From the NCBI RefSeq assembly GCF_049847105.1, contig NZ_JBNCNS010000004.1:124001-188000 (forward strand): 64,000 bases of DNA, read 5' to 3'. Each line of letters opens with the position of its first letter. Position 1 is the first letter of the stretch. Below the pieces are notes generated by a model. The model was not told the origin of the DNA. It was given only the letters and a program-made list of their open reading frames with translations, and did no database searches. This stretch comes from Gordonia sp049847105 (lineage in GTDB: Bacteria > Actinomycetota > Actinomycetes > Mycobacteriales > Mycobacteriaceae). The translations under genes and the position numbers were made by a program. Shown here in pieces: positions 19,961 to 28,538 of the stretch.

Positions 19961-20230
19961 TCAGTGATCCGTGATCTTGGTCTTGATCTCGTCGAACTTG
20001 TCTTTGGCGGTCGAGAGGGCGTCCTGGACCTTCTCGTTCTCGGCGATCTCCCCGAACTTCTCCTTGGCAGTGCCGACGGCTCCCTGCACGGTGTCGCTCG
20101 CCGCGAACTCGTTGATCTTGTCCTTGGCCGTACCGACCGCGTCCTGGACCTTGCCGCTCTCGGCGAACTCGTTGATCTTGCCCTTGACGGTCTCGAGTGC
20201 CTCGTTGACCTTGTCGCTGGGATCGGACAT
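19961..20230 (-). CDS. Small protein of four 20-residue amphipathic helical repeats
   Basis: An 89-residue protein in which residues about 8-87 are four exact-period 20-residue repeats of the pattern VQDAVGTAKDKINEFAxSxx. It has no cysteine, tryptophan or signal peptide. The pattern (alternating Lys/Glu with Ala, Val and Phe) resembles LEA-like or apolipoprotein-like helices that coat membranes or proteins under drying stress, but I cannot assign a named family. It is transcribed toward the csbD-like gene, 110 bp away. A desiccation or osmotic role is inference. Confidence 0.6.
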   Translation of the reverse strand: MSDPSDKVNEALETVKGKINEFAESGKVQDAVGTAKDKINEFAASDTVQGAVGTAKEKFGEIAENEKVQDALSTAKDKFDEIKTKITDH

Positions 20231-20354
20231 GTCAGTCTCCTCGGGGATTCTCCGAACGCGACGGGTGTCGCGCCCATGTGTCCAATCTGCCAGAGCATCG
20301 GCGCAGGCGAACCCTGATTTCCACCCTGATTCTGACCCCGCAGCCGCCCCGCGG

Positions 20355-20840
20355 TCAGTCCGCCCGGCGCGCGGTGAAGAAATCGATCATCAGGGCCTGG
20401 CAGTCCGGCTCGAGGATGCCGCCGACGACTTGTGGCCGGTGGGACAGCCGTGGGTCGCGGACCACATCCCAGAGCGAGCCCACGGCGCCCGTCTTGGGCT
20501 CCCATGCGCCGAAGAGGAGCGCATCCACCCGGGACAGGGTGATCGCCCCGGCGCACATCGTGCACGGCTCGACGGTCACCACGATGGTGCAGCCGGGCAA
20601 CCGCCAGCCATCACCGAAACGCTGTGCGGCCGCGCGCAATGCGAGAATTTCGGCGTGCGCGGTCGGATCGCCGTCCGCCTCGCGCCGGTTCGCGGCGCGT
20701 GCGAGTTCGATCCCGTCGGGGTCGAAGACGACTGCGCCGATCGGCACGTCGTCGTGCTCGGCGTCGTGAGCGGCAGCCAGCGCGGACCGCATCATGGTCT
20801 CCCACACCGCGCGCGGAGGTCCTACGTCCGCCGGAGTCAA
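20355..20840 (-). CDS. tadA: tRNA-specific adenosine deaminase
   Basis: Deaminates A34 to inosine in the wobble position of tRNA-Arg(ACG). Its substrate gene is also in this window, at 28168-28240. It is 161 residues with zinc-binding and catalytic HAE at 62-64 and PCTMC at 92-96, the hallmark of TadA. The start overlaps the stop of the partner gene at 20837, so the two form an operon. Confidence 0.95.
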   Translation of the reverse strand: MTPADVGPPRAVWETMMRSALAAAHDAEHDDVPIGAVVFDPDGIELARAANRREADGDPTAHAEILALRAAAQRFGDGWRLPGCTIVVTVEPCTMCAGAITLSRVDALLFGAWEPKTGAVGSLWDVVRDPRLSHRPQVVGGILEPDCQALMIDFFTARRAD

Positions 20841-21382
20841 TGCCCCAGCGAATCGAGCACCTTGGACAGTTCGTCGGCGAATCCCAGTCGCGCGGCGATC
20901 ATGCCGAGCTGCTCGTCGGCGTAGAGGTCCGTGTCCCCGACGATCACGCTCATCACGGCATCCGGCAGTCCCAGATCGGCCAGGATGCCGAGATCACCCT
21001 CTTCCCAGGGGTCGATGTCATCGAGCTCGTCGGGATCGAGATCGGGGACGTCGATGTTCATGGCGTCCAGGGTGTCCGCCGCGACGTCGTAGTCGACGCC
21101 CGCGGTGGCGTCCGAGATCAGCAGCTGTGCGCCCGACGGCCCCGGTCGCACCACGATGAAGAACTCGTCGTCGACGTCGAGCAGACCGAACACCGCACCC
21201 GCGGCGCGCAGCTCACGAAGCTGGCGTTCGGCATCGTCGAGGGTCAGCAGCGCCGACGGATTCAGCGCGCTGACCTTCCACGCACCGTCCTCGCGTACCA
21301 CCGCCACTGCGAAACCCTCGATCTCGTCGGTGACGTCCTGCTTGCTCGAACCACCTGATACACCTGCGCCGGCACCTGCCAT
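20837..21382 (-). CDS. tRNA adenosine deaminase-associated protein
   Basis: A 181-residue acidic protein of the family regularly found beside tadA in actinobacteria (TIGR03941-like, from memory). Visible features are an N-terminal Gly/Ser-rich stretch, EGFAVAVVREDGAWKV and a long acidic tract DVPDLDPDELDDIDPWEEGD near the centre. The molecular role is unknown; linkage suggests work with TadA. ATG 21382 is chosen because earlier codons lack family similarity. It overlaps tadA by 4 nt and is divergent from tyrA (92 bp). Confidence 0.85.
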   Translation of the reverse strand: MAGAGAGVSGGSSKQDVTDEIEGFAVAVVREDGAWKVSALNPSALLTLDDAERQLRELRAAGAVFGLLDVDDEFFIVVRPGPSGAQLLISDATAGVDYDVAADTLDAMNIDVPDLDPDELDDIDPWEEGDLGILADLGLPDAVMSVIVGDTDLYADEQLGMIAARLGFADELSKVLDSLGH

Positions 21383-21474
21383 GCAGGTCACCGTAGCCGC
21401 AATCCGCGGGTCACCCAAGTCTCGGTCCCCGGCTCGCTGTTCACCGGATCGGGCCCATATGGGAATCTGAACGG

Positions 21475-22449
21475 GTGACTGCCGCGCCGACCCACCCCGA
21501 CCCGTCCGCCGGCCCCCCGGTCTGTGTACTCGGACTCGGACTGATCGGCGGTTCACTGCTGCGCAGGCTGCAGGACGCGGGCCGATCGGCATTCGGTTAC
21601 AACCGGTCCGGCGAGACGGTGGCGGCCGCGACGACGGCCGGCTATCGCGCCTCCACCGATCTCACGGCGACATTGCGACAGGCCGCCGCCGACGGCGCGA
21701 TCGTCGTGCTGGCGACGCCGGTCACCACCATCGACGACCTGCTGCCGGCGATCGCCGAGCACGCCGCCAACTGTCTGCTCACCGACGTCATCAGCGTCAA
21801 GCAGGCGGTCGCCGAGTCGGTGGCGCGGCTGGCTCCCGGCGTGCGCTACGTGGGCAGTCACCCGATGGCGGGCACCAGCCAATCTGGTTGGGTGGCAACA
21901 GATCCCGATATGTTTCGCGATGCGATGTGGATGGTGACCACCGACGACCACACCGACCCCGACGACTGGCTGGCGGTGGCCGCCATCGCTCGGTCCGCCG
22001 GCGCATTCGTGGTGCCGGCGGCAGCCGGGGCGCACGATCGCGCGGTCGCCGCGATCTCTCATCTGCCGCATCTGACGGCCGCGGCCACCGCTGCGGTCGG
22101 GGCGGGAGAGAGCGACCTGGCACTGCGTCTCGCGGCCGGCAGCTTCCGCGACGGCACGCGGGTGGCGGGCACCTCACCGGCGCTGCAGCGAGCGATGTTG
22201 GAGGCCAACGGCATCGCCCTGCTGAACGTGCTGAGCGAGACGATCGACCGATTGATCGCGACACGTGACGAGCTTCGGGACAAGGGCACCGTCGAGGTCG
22301 TCGTCGACGACGGCCACCGCGCGCGATCAGCCTACGAGGCGATCGCCGGCACCGCCCCGGCACCGATCACCGGCGTCACGGTCGGCGAGGCCGGGTGGGC
22401 GGAGGAACTACGACGGCAGGCGCATCAGGCGAGGGTCTGGGTCGGGTGA
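21475..22449 (+). CDS. tyrA: Prephenate dehydrogenase
   Basis: Oxidatively decarboxylates prephenate to 4-hydroxyphenylpyruvate in tyrosine synthesis. It is 324 residues from GTG 21475. The N-terminal Rossmann motif is GLGLIGG (residues 20-26). VGSHPMAGTSQSGW near residue 125 is the TyrA substrate-binding signature. The C-terminal half is the helical dimer domain. The aminotransferase that could complete the pathway lies at 28539. Confidence 0.93.
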   Translation: MTAAPTHPDPSAGPPVCVLGLGLIGGSLLRRLQDAGRSAFGYNRSGETVAAATTAGYRASTDLTATLRQAAADGAIVVLATPVTTIDDLLPAIAEHAANCLLTDVISVKQAVAESVARLAPGVRYVGSHPMAGTSQSGWVATDPDMFRDAMWMVTTDDHTDPDDWLAVAAIARSAGAFVVPAAAGAHDRAVAAISHLPHLTAAATAAVGAGESDLALRLAAGSFRDGTRVAGTSPALQRAMLEANGIALLNVLSETIDRLIATRDELRDKGTVEVVVDDGHRARSAYEAIAGTAPAPITGVTVGEAGWAEELRRQAHQARVWVG

Positions 22450-22450
22450 T

Positions 22451-23074
22451 TCAGACCCGGGTGGCCAGCCCGGCGTAGTCCACCACGAATCCGTTGCCGT
22501 CGACGGTCAACGTCGAGGTGACGACGGGCGAGACCACCGCGATCGAGTCCTCGCTCGCCGTGTAATGCAGCGTCGCGGGCTCGACCGTGCCGGCCGGGAG
22601 ATAGAGGTAGGCCACCGGCACCTCGATCTCGCCGGAGCCGTTCTGCAAGCCGTGCCGACGGATCGGCAGGGCGTTGAACATCGGCGACAACGCGAGGTCG
22701 ACATCCTCGGCGCCGTTGAAGTCGCTGCTGATGGTGCCCTCGGGCGTCTGCACGAGCCAGTTGTTCTGTCCGTCACGGGTGATGCCCAGTTGTGTTTCGC
22801 CACTCGCACGCAGCAGGTGAACCGACAGACGCCTGGTCACGCCGCTGTCGTTGGTGACGAGTTCGTACGACGCCGAGAACGCCTCATGCTTGTCCGAGGC
22901 GGCCGCGATGATCCGGCCATATGCCTTGATGCGCGCGCCGGTCACGTGCAGGCGAACCTGTTCGAGCCGGTCAGAGGACTCGCCGCGCCACGTGATCATC
23001 GTCTTGAGATCGGCCGACGGCGTGATGCCGTCCGGTGGGGTCGTGCCGCCTGAGGCTGTCTGGGAAGAACTCAC
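22451..23074 (-). CDS. Putative glycolipid-binding protein
   Basis: A 207-residue protein that resembles the putative glycolipid-binding family PF06475 in length and in its alternation of beta strands: MITWRGESSDRLEQVRL near the start, GITRDGQNNWLVQTPEG in the middle and PVAYLYLPAGTVEPATLHYTAS near the end. There is no signal peptide or membrane helix. The GTG at 23074 (VSSSQTASGG) is taken as start; an upstream ATG at 23122 would add an unlikely Arg-rich leader. It is convergent with tyrA. The biochemical role is unknown. Confidence 0.65.
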   Translation of the reverse strand: MSSSQTASGGTTPPDGITPSADLKTMITWRGESSDRLEQVRLHVTGARIKAYGRIIAAASDKHEAFSASYELVTNDSGVTRRLSVHLLRASGETQLGITRDGQNNWLVQTPEGTISSDFNGAEDVDLALSPMFNALPIRRHGLQNGSGEIEVPVAYLYLPAGTVEPATLHYTASEDSIAVVSPVVTSTLTVDGNGFVVDYAGLATRV

Positions 23075-23154
23075 AGATCTACGGTAGCGACCAGAGTGCC
23101 TCGGCACACAGTCGATGCGCACGATGCAGGACGTCGACCGGTGACGACGGTCAC

Positions 23155-23889
23155 TCAGGCACGACAGGAAACGGTTCGCCGCGGCGACTGCGCGGTGATG
23201 CGATCAGCGGCCACCGGCCGGCCGGCGACCTTGATCAGGCACTGCGCGTCGCCGTCTCCGGCGAGGACCAGGACCCGCAATGGATTGGCCGTACCGGTGA
23301 AGCTGACCGTCCAGGTGGTCGGCGCGCCGATCCTGGTGCGCAGCCCTTCGGCGTCGACGTAGAGGATGGTGGTCGGGCTCGAGGCGGTCACCTCGTAGAC
23401 GATCTCCTTGCCGACCGGCGACGCCGGCGAGTTCGGGCCTCCCGGCACCTCATCGGGGTCGCCGCCGGGTGGGGCGGTGGGCATCTGCGTGGGCATCTGG
23501 GTGGGGAGTTGGGTGATGACCACGGGGAGTTGCTGGTCCGCCGCGGGTTGCGGATCATCGCGCAGCGCCGCGCGGCCCACTGTCATGGCCAAGAGCCCGA
23601 GCGCCGCCACCGCCACGATCGCCAGCACACCGACGAGACGGCGATCCGACGACCGGGCGCTCGCAGCGGGTCTCGGGGCGTCATCGGTGGTCGGCAGACC
23701 GGAGTCGGGGGCGCCCGGCATGCCCTCGGGCGCCGGCGGCCGGTCCTGCTCCCCGGGCACGAAGATCGGCCGGCCGTCCGGCGTGTAACCGAGCGGCGGG
23801 TAGAGGTGGGGGTAGAGCGGGATTCGGTAGAGATCGTCCGGCGGCGGACGGTCACCCGCACGCGGTGGCGGCCCGCTGGGTTGTCCCAT
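23155..23889 (-). CDS. MmpS-like membrane protein with Pro-rich N-terminus
   Basis: A 244-residue protein. Residues 1-80 are Pro/Gly/Asp-rich and cytoplasmic. One transmembrane helix follows (LVGVLAIVAVAALGLLAMTV). After a Pro-rich linker with repeated LPTQMP comes a C-terminal beta domain containing VYEVTA, ILYVDAEG and CLIKVAG. This domain resembles MmpS proteins, which partner MmpL lipid exporters. No mmpL gene is nearby. ATG 23889 has a GGAGG site 5 nt upstream. Confidence 0.65.
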   Translation of the reverse strand: MGQPSGPPPRAGDRPPPDDLYRIPLYPHLYPPLGYTPDGRPIFVPGEQDRPPAPEGMPGAPDSGLPTTDDAPRPAASARSSDRRLVGVLAIVAVAALGLLAMTVGRAALRDDPQPAADQQLPVVITQLPTQMPTQMPTAPPGGDPDEVPGGPNSPASPVGKEIVYEVTASSPTTILYVDAEGLRTRIGAPTTWTVSFTGTANPLRVLVLAGDGDAQCLIKVAGRPVAADRITAQSPRRTVSCRA

Positions 23890-23999
23890 CCTCGCCTCCA
23901 GTTCCGTCGCGTCGCCCACTCCGGCTCTCGCCGGAAGCGGGTGCGCACACCCGCACCTCCGACAGTACGACGACCGCGTGGCGGCGTCTGCCGGGAGAT

Positions 24000-25697
24000 C
24001 TAGAGGCGGCTCTCCAGACGCGCCGACAGGCCGGCTTCCTGCAGGTCGAGGCGTTCCAGCATCGCGCGGACCGCTTCGTCCTCGAGATTGCCGGCGTCCC
24101 GGTCGGCGACCAGGGCCTCCCGCTGCGCGTTCAGCACCGAGCGATAGAGCGTGGCGAAGGCGTCGTTGCGGGCGGTGTGCGCTTCCGGGTCGGGCATCTC
24201 CTCGGCGTCGCGGGCCTGACGGGAGACCGTCTCCATGATGAAGGCGACGGTCGCCGCATCGAGTCCGCTGGGCGGGCTGTCGACGAAATCCATGATGACC
24301 TGATCGGCGGCGGAGTGCACCACCTCCTCCGTCCGCGCGGTCTGGTCGTGGTCGTAGCGTTCCTCGTCCTCGTTGCGAAGATGTAGTCGCGCGATCATCC
24401 ACGGCAGCGTCGCCCCCTGAATGAGGATGGTCCCGACCGCGACGACGAAGGCGATCGCCTGGATCGCCGACCGCTCCGGGAACGGCGCACCCGAGGCCAT
24501 GGTGACCGGGATGCCCGAGGCGGCCGCCAAGGTGACCACGCCACGCATGCCGGTCCACGCGACGACGGTCGATTCCTGCCAGGTCAGCGGACGGTGATCG
24601 ATCCGCTCGGACCATCGTCGACGACGCCCGGGCGGTCGGGCCGGATCACGGGCGCGCCGGACCGAGCGGCGCGGGTTGGCGGGCACCTCAATGTTGACGG
24701 CACTGTCGATCCGGCGGCTCAGCGCACCTCGGCCGAACATCGCGAACACGCAGATGGGTCGGATCGCCAGCACCACCACCAGCACCAACAGCGACGCCAT
24801 CGCGATGTGCACCAACGACTCCCGCGCGTCGCGGAGGTCGGTGATGATGAATCTCATCTGGAGCCCGATGTAGGCGAACACGAAAGCCTCGAGCAACACG
24901 TCGACCGAGTTCCAGACGTATCGCTCCTGCAACCGGGTCTGATAGCCCGCGTGCACCGAACCGGAACCCACCACGAAACCGGCGATCACGACGGCCAGCA
25001 CGCCCGAGGCGTGCAGGTGCTCGGCCGCCAGGAAAGCGGCGAACGGCACCACGAAGCCCTGCACCGTCTCCAGCGCCGGATTCTGCAGGTGCCGACGGAT
25101 CCACAGCGTCAGCATGCCGAGAACGGCCCCGACGATCGGGCCGAGCACCGCGTTGTAACCGAACAGCACCAGCGGATTCTCGATGAACGAGTGGGTGTCG
25201 GCGATCTGCGAGATGGCGATCGCGAACAGCGACAGCGCAGCGGCGTCGTTGACGAGGCTCTCCCCGGTCAGGATGGTCATCAGGCGCTTCGGCAGGCCCA
25301 GCTTGCGGCCGATGGCCACGGCGGTCACCGCGTCCGGTGGCGCGACGATCGCGCCCAGCAGCAGTGCCAGCATGAAGGTGAACTCGGGGATGACCAGCGA
25401 GGCCACCCACCCAACCGCCAGCGCCGTGATGACGACCATCGCGACGCCGAGCCCCAGGATGGGCTTCAGGTTGCGCAGGAAACTCGGGAACGAGAAACCC
25501 AGCGCCGCCGAGTACAGCAGCGGCGGCAACACCACCGTCAGCAGGATGTGCGAATCGAGTTCGACACGTGGCATTCCCGGGATGAACGAGACCGCCAGCG
25601 CGATCACGATGATGATCAGGGCCGGCTGCATCCCCCGGCGATCGGCGATCGCGGTGACGATGATCGCGCCGACGAGGACCAGGATGAGCAGTTCCAT
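24000..25697 (-). CDS. Na+/H+ antiporter, CPA1 family
   Basis: A 565-residue membrane exchanger for Na+ (or K+) and H+, for pH and ion homeostasis. The first 400 residues hold about 12 hydrophobic helices, including GAIVAPPDAVTAVAIGRKLG and GESLVNDAAALSLF, whose ND pair is the CPA1 ion-binding site. The C-terminal 170 residues are hydrophilic and charged, a cytoplasmic regulatory region. It stands alone on the minus strand, upstream of the mmpS-like gene by 110 bp. Confidence 0.9.
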   Translation of the reverse strand: MELLILVLVGAIIVTAIADRRGMQPALIIIVIALAVSFIPGMPRVELDSHILLTVVLPPLLYSAALGFSFPSFLRNLKPILGLGVAMVVITALAVGWVASLVIPEFTFMLALLLGAIVAPPDAVTAVAIGRKLGLPKRLMTILTGESLVNDAAALSLFAIAISQIADTHSFIENPLVLFGYNAVLGPIVGAVLGMLTLWIRRHLQNPALETVQGFVVPFAAFLAAEHLHASGVLAVVIAGFVVGSGSVHAGYQTRLQERYVWNSVDVLLEAFVFAYIGLQMRFIITDLRDARESLVHIAMASLLVLVVVLAIRPICVFAMFGRGALSRRIDSAVNIEVPANPRRSVRRARDPARPPGRRRRWSERIDHRPLTWQESTVVAWTGMRGVVTLAAASGIPVTMASGAPFPERSAIQAIAFVVAVGTILIQGATLPWMIARLHLRNEDEERYDHDQTARTEEVVHSAADQVIMDFVDSPPSGLDAATVAFIMETVSRQARDAEEMPDPEAHTARNDAFATLYRSVLNAQREALVADRDAGNLEDEAVRAMLERLDLQEAGLSARLESRL

Positions 25698-25769
25698 GGC
25701 CGGGATTCTCCCAGGCCACGGACTATTTGGTCGGGTGGGGCGACGCGGACGGGCCGCCCCACCCGTTCG

Positions 25770-26582
25770 CTACGCCGTAGTGCGGTCGACGTCGGTGCGG
25801 TCGACGTCGGTGCCGTCGGTGGCGGCCGCGCGGTTACCGAACGCGAACTTCCCGTTCTCGAACAGCAACGGATAGATCAGACCGCCGATGATGCCGCCTA
25901 CCAGTGGCGCGACCCAGAACACCCACAACTGCCCGGGGGCCCCGTTGCCGTTGAAGAAGGCGACGCCCGTCGAGCGGGCCGGGTTCACCGAGGTGTTGCT
26001 GATCGGGATGGAGATGAGGTGGATCAGCGTGAGACTCAGGCCGATTGCCAGCGGTCCGAAACCCTTGGGCGCACGGCCGTCGGTGGCACCGAGCACCACG
26101 ATGAGGAAGAAGGCCGTGAGCAGGATCTCCGCGATGATGACCGAGGTCAGATTGTAATTACTCGGCGAATGCTCGCCATATCCGTTGGCAGCCATGTTGC
26201 CGGTGGCGTCGAAACCGGGTTGGCCTTTGGCGATCACAAAGAGAATCAGCCCCGCGAGGAGACCGCCGAGGACCTGGGAAATCCAGTATCCGGGCAATTC
26301 CCTCCAGGGGAGACGCCCACCCACGGCCGCGCCGAGCGTGATCGCCGGATTGAAATGCGCACCCGAGATGTGCCCGACCGCATATGCCATGGTCACCACG
26401 GTGAGGCCGAATGCGAGTGCGACACCGAGGAATCCGATGCCGACCTGATAAGTGCTCTGTCCGTCGTCGGATTGCGCTATCTGCTTTGCGGCGTATATCG
26501 CGCTACCACAACCACCGAACACCAGCCAGAAGGTACCGAAGAACTCCGCTGCGAGTTTCGCCGCAGGCGATGGAGAGGTCAT
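25770..26582 (-). CDS. aqpZ: Aquaporin Z-type water channel
   Basis: A 270-residue MIP-family channel with six helices and both half-helix motifs: HFNPAIT (NPA 1) and SVNPARS (NPA 2). The filter pattern (Phe in helix 1, His in LIHLISIP, Arg after NPA 2) fits a water-specific AqpZ rather than a glycerol facilitator. The start is fixed by GAAAGGA upstream of ATG 26582. The C-terminus ends in a short DVDRT repeat from a 15-bp duplication at 25780-25809. Confidence 0.93.
   Translation of the reverse strand: MTSPSPAAKLAAEFFGTFWLVFGGCGSAIYAAKQIAQSDDGQSTYQVGIGFLGVALAFGLTVVTMAYAVGHISGAHFNPAITLGAAVGGRLPWRELPGYWISQVLGGLLAGLILFVIAKGQPGFDATGNMAANGYGEHSPSNYNLTSVIIAEILLTAFFLIVVLGATDGRAPKGFGPLAIGLSLTLIHLISIPISNTSVNPARSTGVAFFNGNGAPGQLWVFWVAPLVGGIIGGLIYPLLFENGKFAFGNRAAATDGTDVDRTDVDRTTA
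25780..25809. repeat. 15-bp duplication in the aqpZ 3' end
   Basis: Two exact copies of GTGCGGTCGACGTCG at 25780-25794 and 25795-25809, partly continued by a third. In frame, they encode the repeated C-terminal DVDRT. Confidence 0.8.
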
Positions 26583-26683
26583 GCTGATCCTTTCACTAGG
26601 TCCGCGCATAGGTCCCCCCGCGTGCACACGGTAACCGAAAGGAGGCGAATTTCGGTGAATGCTGCGAAAACTGTGATATCCGG

Positions 26684-27106
26684 TCAAGAATCGTGACCGG
26701 CCCTCCGCAGTTCCGGAATGACATGGTCGACAAGCAATGGCGCGAGATCGTCGGGCATCATTTCGGCATCGACGTCCAGCCACCGGATCTCGTCGATCTC
26801 GGCCGTCGGGATGATTTCCTGATCGATCACATCGGCCTCGAAAATCGTTGCGACCACGTCCCATCCGGCCTCATTGGCAGCTGCCGACCGAAACCGTCCC
26901 CATTCACGCAATCGGGACGTGTCCACTCCGAGTCCGATCTCCTCGGCACATTCCCGAACTGCCGCCGCAACCGCCGATTCACCGCGTTCGGGCTTACCTC
27001 CGGGCAGCATGAACCGCCGCGTCCCGCGTTTGCGCACGGTGAGCAAAAGGCCGCCGCCATCACGGACGACGACACCACTCACGACGATGGTCGACGGGCC
27101 CGGCAC
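26684..27106 (-). CDS. NUDIX hydrolase
   Basis: Cleaves a nucleoside diphosphate linked to another group; the substrate cannot be read from sequence. The start at GTG 27106 gives 140 residues. The Nudix box is perfect: GGKPERGESAVAAAVRECAEEIGL, read as GX5EX7REUXEEXGU, at about residues 39-62. An earlier start at 27199 would add 31 residues without domain support. It is divergent from the BASS transporter gene. Confidence 0.88.
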   Translation of the reverse strand: MPGPSTIVVSGVVVRDGGGLLLTVRKRGTRRFMLPGGKPERGESAVAAAVRECAEEIGLGVDTSRLREWGRFRSAAANEAGWDVVATIFEADVIDQEIIPTAEIDEIRWLDVDAEMMPDDLAPLLVDHVIPELRRAGHDS

Positions 27107-27252
27107 CCCGGAGATGTTACTGCGCCGTGCCCCGAGCCGGGCAGCATGCGGTTCTATCGGGAACACCCATTTCCGACAATCGGTATGGCAGAGTCGCACA
27201 CGGGGCGACCGGGCACGGAACAGCGCGCATCGGCGTACGCGAGGGGGCCGGG

Positions 27253-28128
27253 ATGGAATCGTCGTTCGCGACAGTCGGGCTGCCGATCGCCCTGGCCGTC
27301 ATCATGTTCGGGCTGGGCCTGTCGCTCTCGGTCGCCGACTTCCGGGGCGTCGCGAAGAATCCCCGGGTGGTCGTGATCATCCTCGGCTGCCAGGTCGTGC
27401 TGCTCCCGCTGATCGGCTTCGGGCTCGCGACCGCCTTCGGTCTGCAACCGCTGCTCGCCATGGGGTTGATGACCCTCGCCGCCGCACCGGGTGGCACCGT
27501 CGCGAACCTCTACAGTCACCTGTTCCACGGGGACGTCGCCCTCAACATCACCCTCACCGCCCTGAACTCGATCCTCGCGCTCGTCACGTTGCCGATCGTG
27601 GTCAATCTCTCCGCAGCGTGGTTCCTGGATTCCGCCGACAACATCGGTGTGCAGCCGACCAAGATGCTGCAGATCTTCGCCCTGGTGCTGATCCCGGTGG
27701 CGCTGGGCATGCTCGTCCGCGCCCGTGCCACCACCTTCGCCGACCGCGCCGACCGGCCGGTACGGATCGCCTCGGTGATCCTGATCGTGGTGGTGGTCCT
27801 CGGCGCGCTGCTCGGTGAGGATCGGGCGTTGGAGTATGCCGCCGAGGCGGGCGCGGTGACCGCGATCTTCTGCGCCCTGTCGCTCACCATCGGATACGTG
27901 ATCCCCCGACTTGCGGGCATGTCCGCCGCGCAGTGCATCGCAGGCGGGTTCGAGATCGGATTGCACAACGCGACCCTCGCGCTCGCCGTCACGCTCACCG
28001 TGCTCGACAGCTCCGAGATGTCGGTGGCCCCGGCCGTCTACGGGATCGTGATGTTCCCCCTCGCGATCATCTTCGGCGTGGTGGTCACGAGGATCGGGCG
28101 GATGCAGACGACGGTCGAGGCCCCCTGA
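27253..28128 (+). CDS. BASS-family Na+-dependent transporter (bile acid:sodium symporter type)
   Basis: A 291-residue transporter with about nine to ten hydrophobic helices. It includes the core segments TLAAAPGGTVANLYSHL, where the unwound helix binds Na+, and GFEIGLHNATLALAVTL, the second Na+ and substrate site. BASS proteins import organic anions with sodium; substrate is unknown here. ATG 27253 is preceded by GAGGGGG. A bidirectional terminator follows at once. Confidence 0.87.
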   Translation: MESSFATVGLPIALAVIMFGLGLSLSVADFRGVAKNPRVVVIILGCQVVLLPLIGFGLATAFGLQPLLAMGLMTLAAAPGGTVANLYSHLFHGDVALNITLTALNSILALVTLPIVVNLSAAWFLDSADNIGVQPTKMLQIFALVLIPVALGMLVRARATTFADRADRPVRIASVILIVVVVLGALLGEDRALEYAAEAGAVTAIFCALSLTIGYVIPRLAGMSAAQCIAGGFEIGLHNATLALAVTLTVLDSSEMSVAPAVYGIVMFPLAIIFGVVVTRIGRMQTTVEAP

Positions 28129-28133
28129 AACGC

Positions 28134-28161
28134 GAGAACCCCGGCCGGAGCCGGGGTTCTC
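28134..28161. terminator. Bidirectional terminator between BASS gene and tRNA-Arg
   Basis: A perfect 12-bp stem GAGAACCCCGGC / GCCGGGGTTCTC with a CGGA loop. It lies between two convergent transcription units. The flanks are only weakly T-rich, as is usual in this group. Confidence 0.85.
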
Positions 28162-28167
28162 ACTCTG

Positions 28168-28240
28168 TGCGCCCGTAGGGATTCGAACCCCAAACCTTCT
28201 GATCCGTAGTCAGATGCTCTATCCGTTGAGCTACGGGCGC
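28168..28240 (-). tRNA. tRNA-Arg(ACG)
   Basis: A 73-nt tRNA with acceptor stem GCGCCCG/CGGGCGC and discriminator A. The anticodon loop CTACGGA gives ACG, whose A34 is the substrate of TadA. The T-arm is GGTTCGAATCC. Confidence 0.97.
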
Positions 28241-28258
28241 GTGGTCTTCAGTTGTTTC

Positions 28259-28316
28259 CCCGCTGTCGGAGACAGCAGAGCCGTTCCCCCACTGTCGGAG
28301 ACAGCAGAGCGTTTCC
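28259..28316. repeat. Duplicated small hairpin between two tRNA genes
   Basis: Two near-identical copies of about 29-30 bp stand in tandem, each carrying the hairpin CTGTC-GGA-GACAG followed by CAGAGC and GTT. They lie downstream of tRNA-Ser(GCT) on the minus strand and may act as its tandem terminator or processing signal. Confidence 0.6.
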
Positions 28317-28340
28317 ACAGTCGGCGCGACTGCGGTTCGG

Positions 28341-28429
28341 CGGAGGCGAGAGGATTTGAACCTCCGGTCCCGTGTTAGCGAGACAACTCATTAGCAGTGA
28401 GTCCCATTCGGCCGCTCTGGCACGCCTCC
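28341..28429 (-). tRNA. tRNA-Ser(GCT)
   Basis: An 89-nt class II tRNA with acceptor GGAGGCG/CGCCTCC and discriminator G. The anticodon loop CTGCTAA gives GCT, reading AGC and AGU. It has a long variable arm. It lies 100 bp upstream of tRNA-Arg on the same strand, so a shared transcript is possible. Confidence 0.96.
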
Positions 28430-28538
28430 TCGCGGAGTCCTTTCGAACTGCCGAAGCGAAAGATTACACACTCCGCGCAGCGGGAAGCAAACCGCGACCA
28501 TTTTGGCCGTTCACGTGCGGTGCACCTACATTTGACGG

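Noticed and set aside
24594..26696. 700-codon plus-strand open frame
   Set aside because: Runs antisense to the Na+/H+ antiporter and aquaporin, has His/Arg/Gln-rich composition and no family resemblance; a high-GC shadow.
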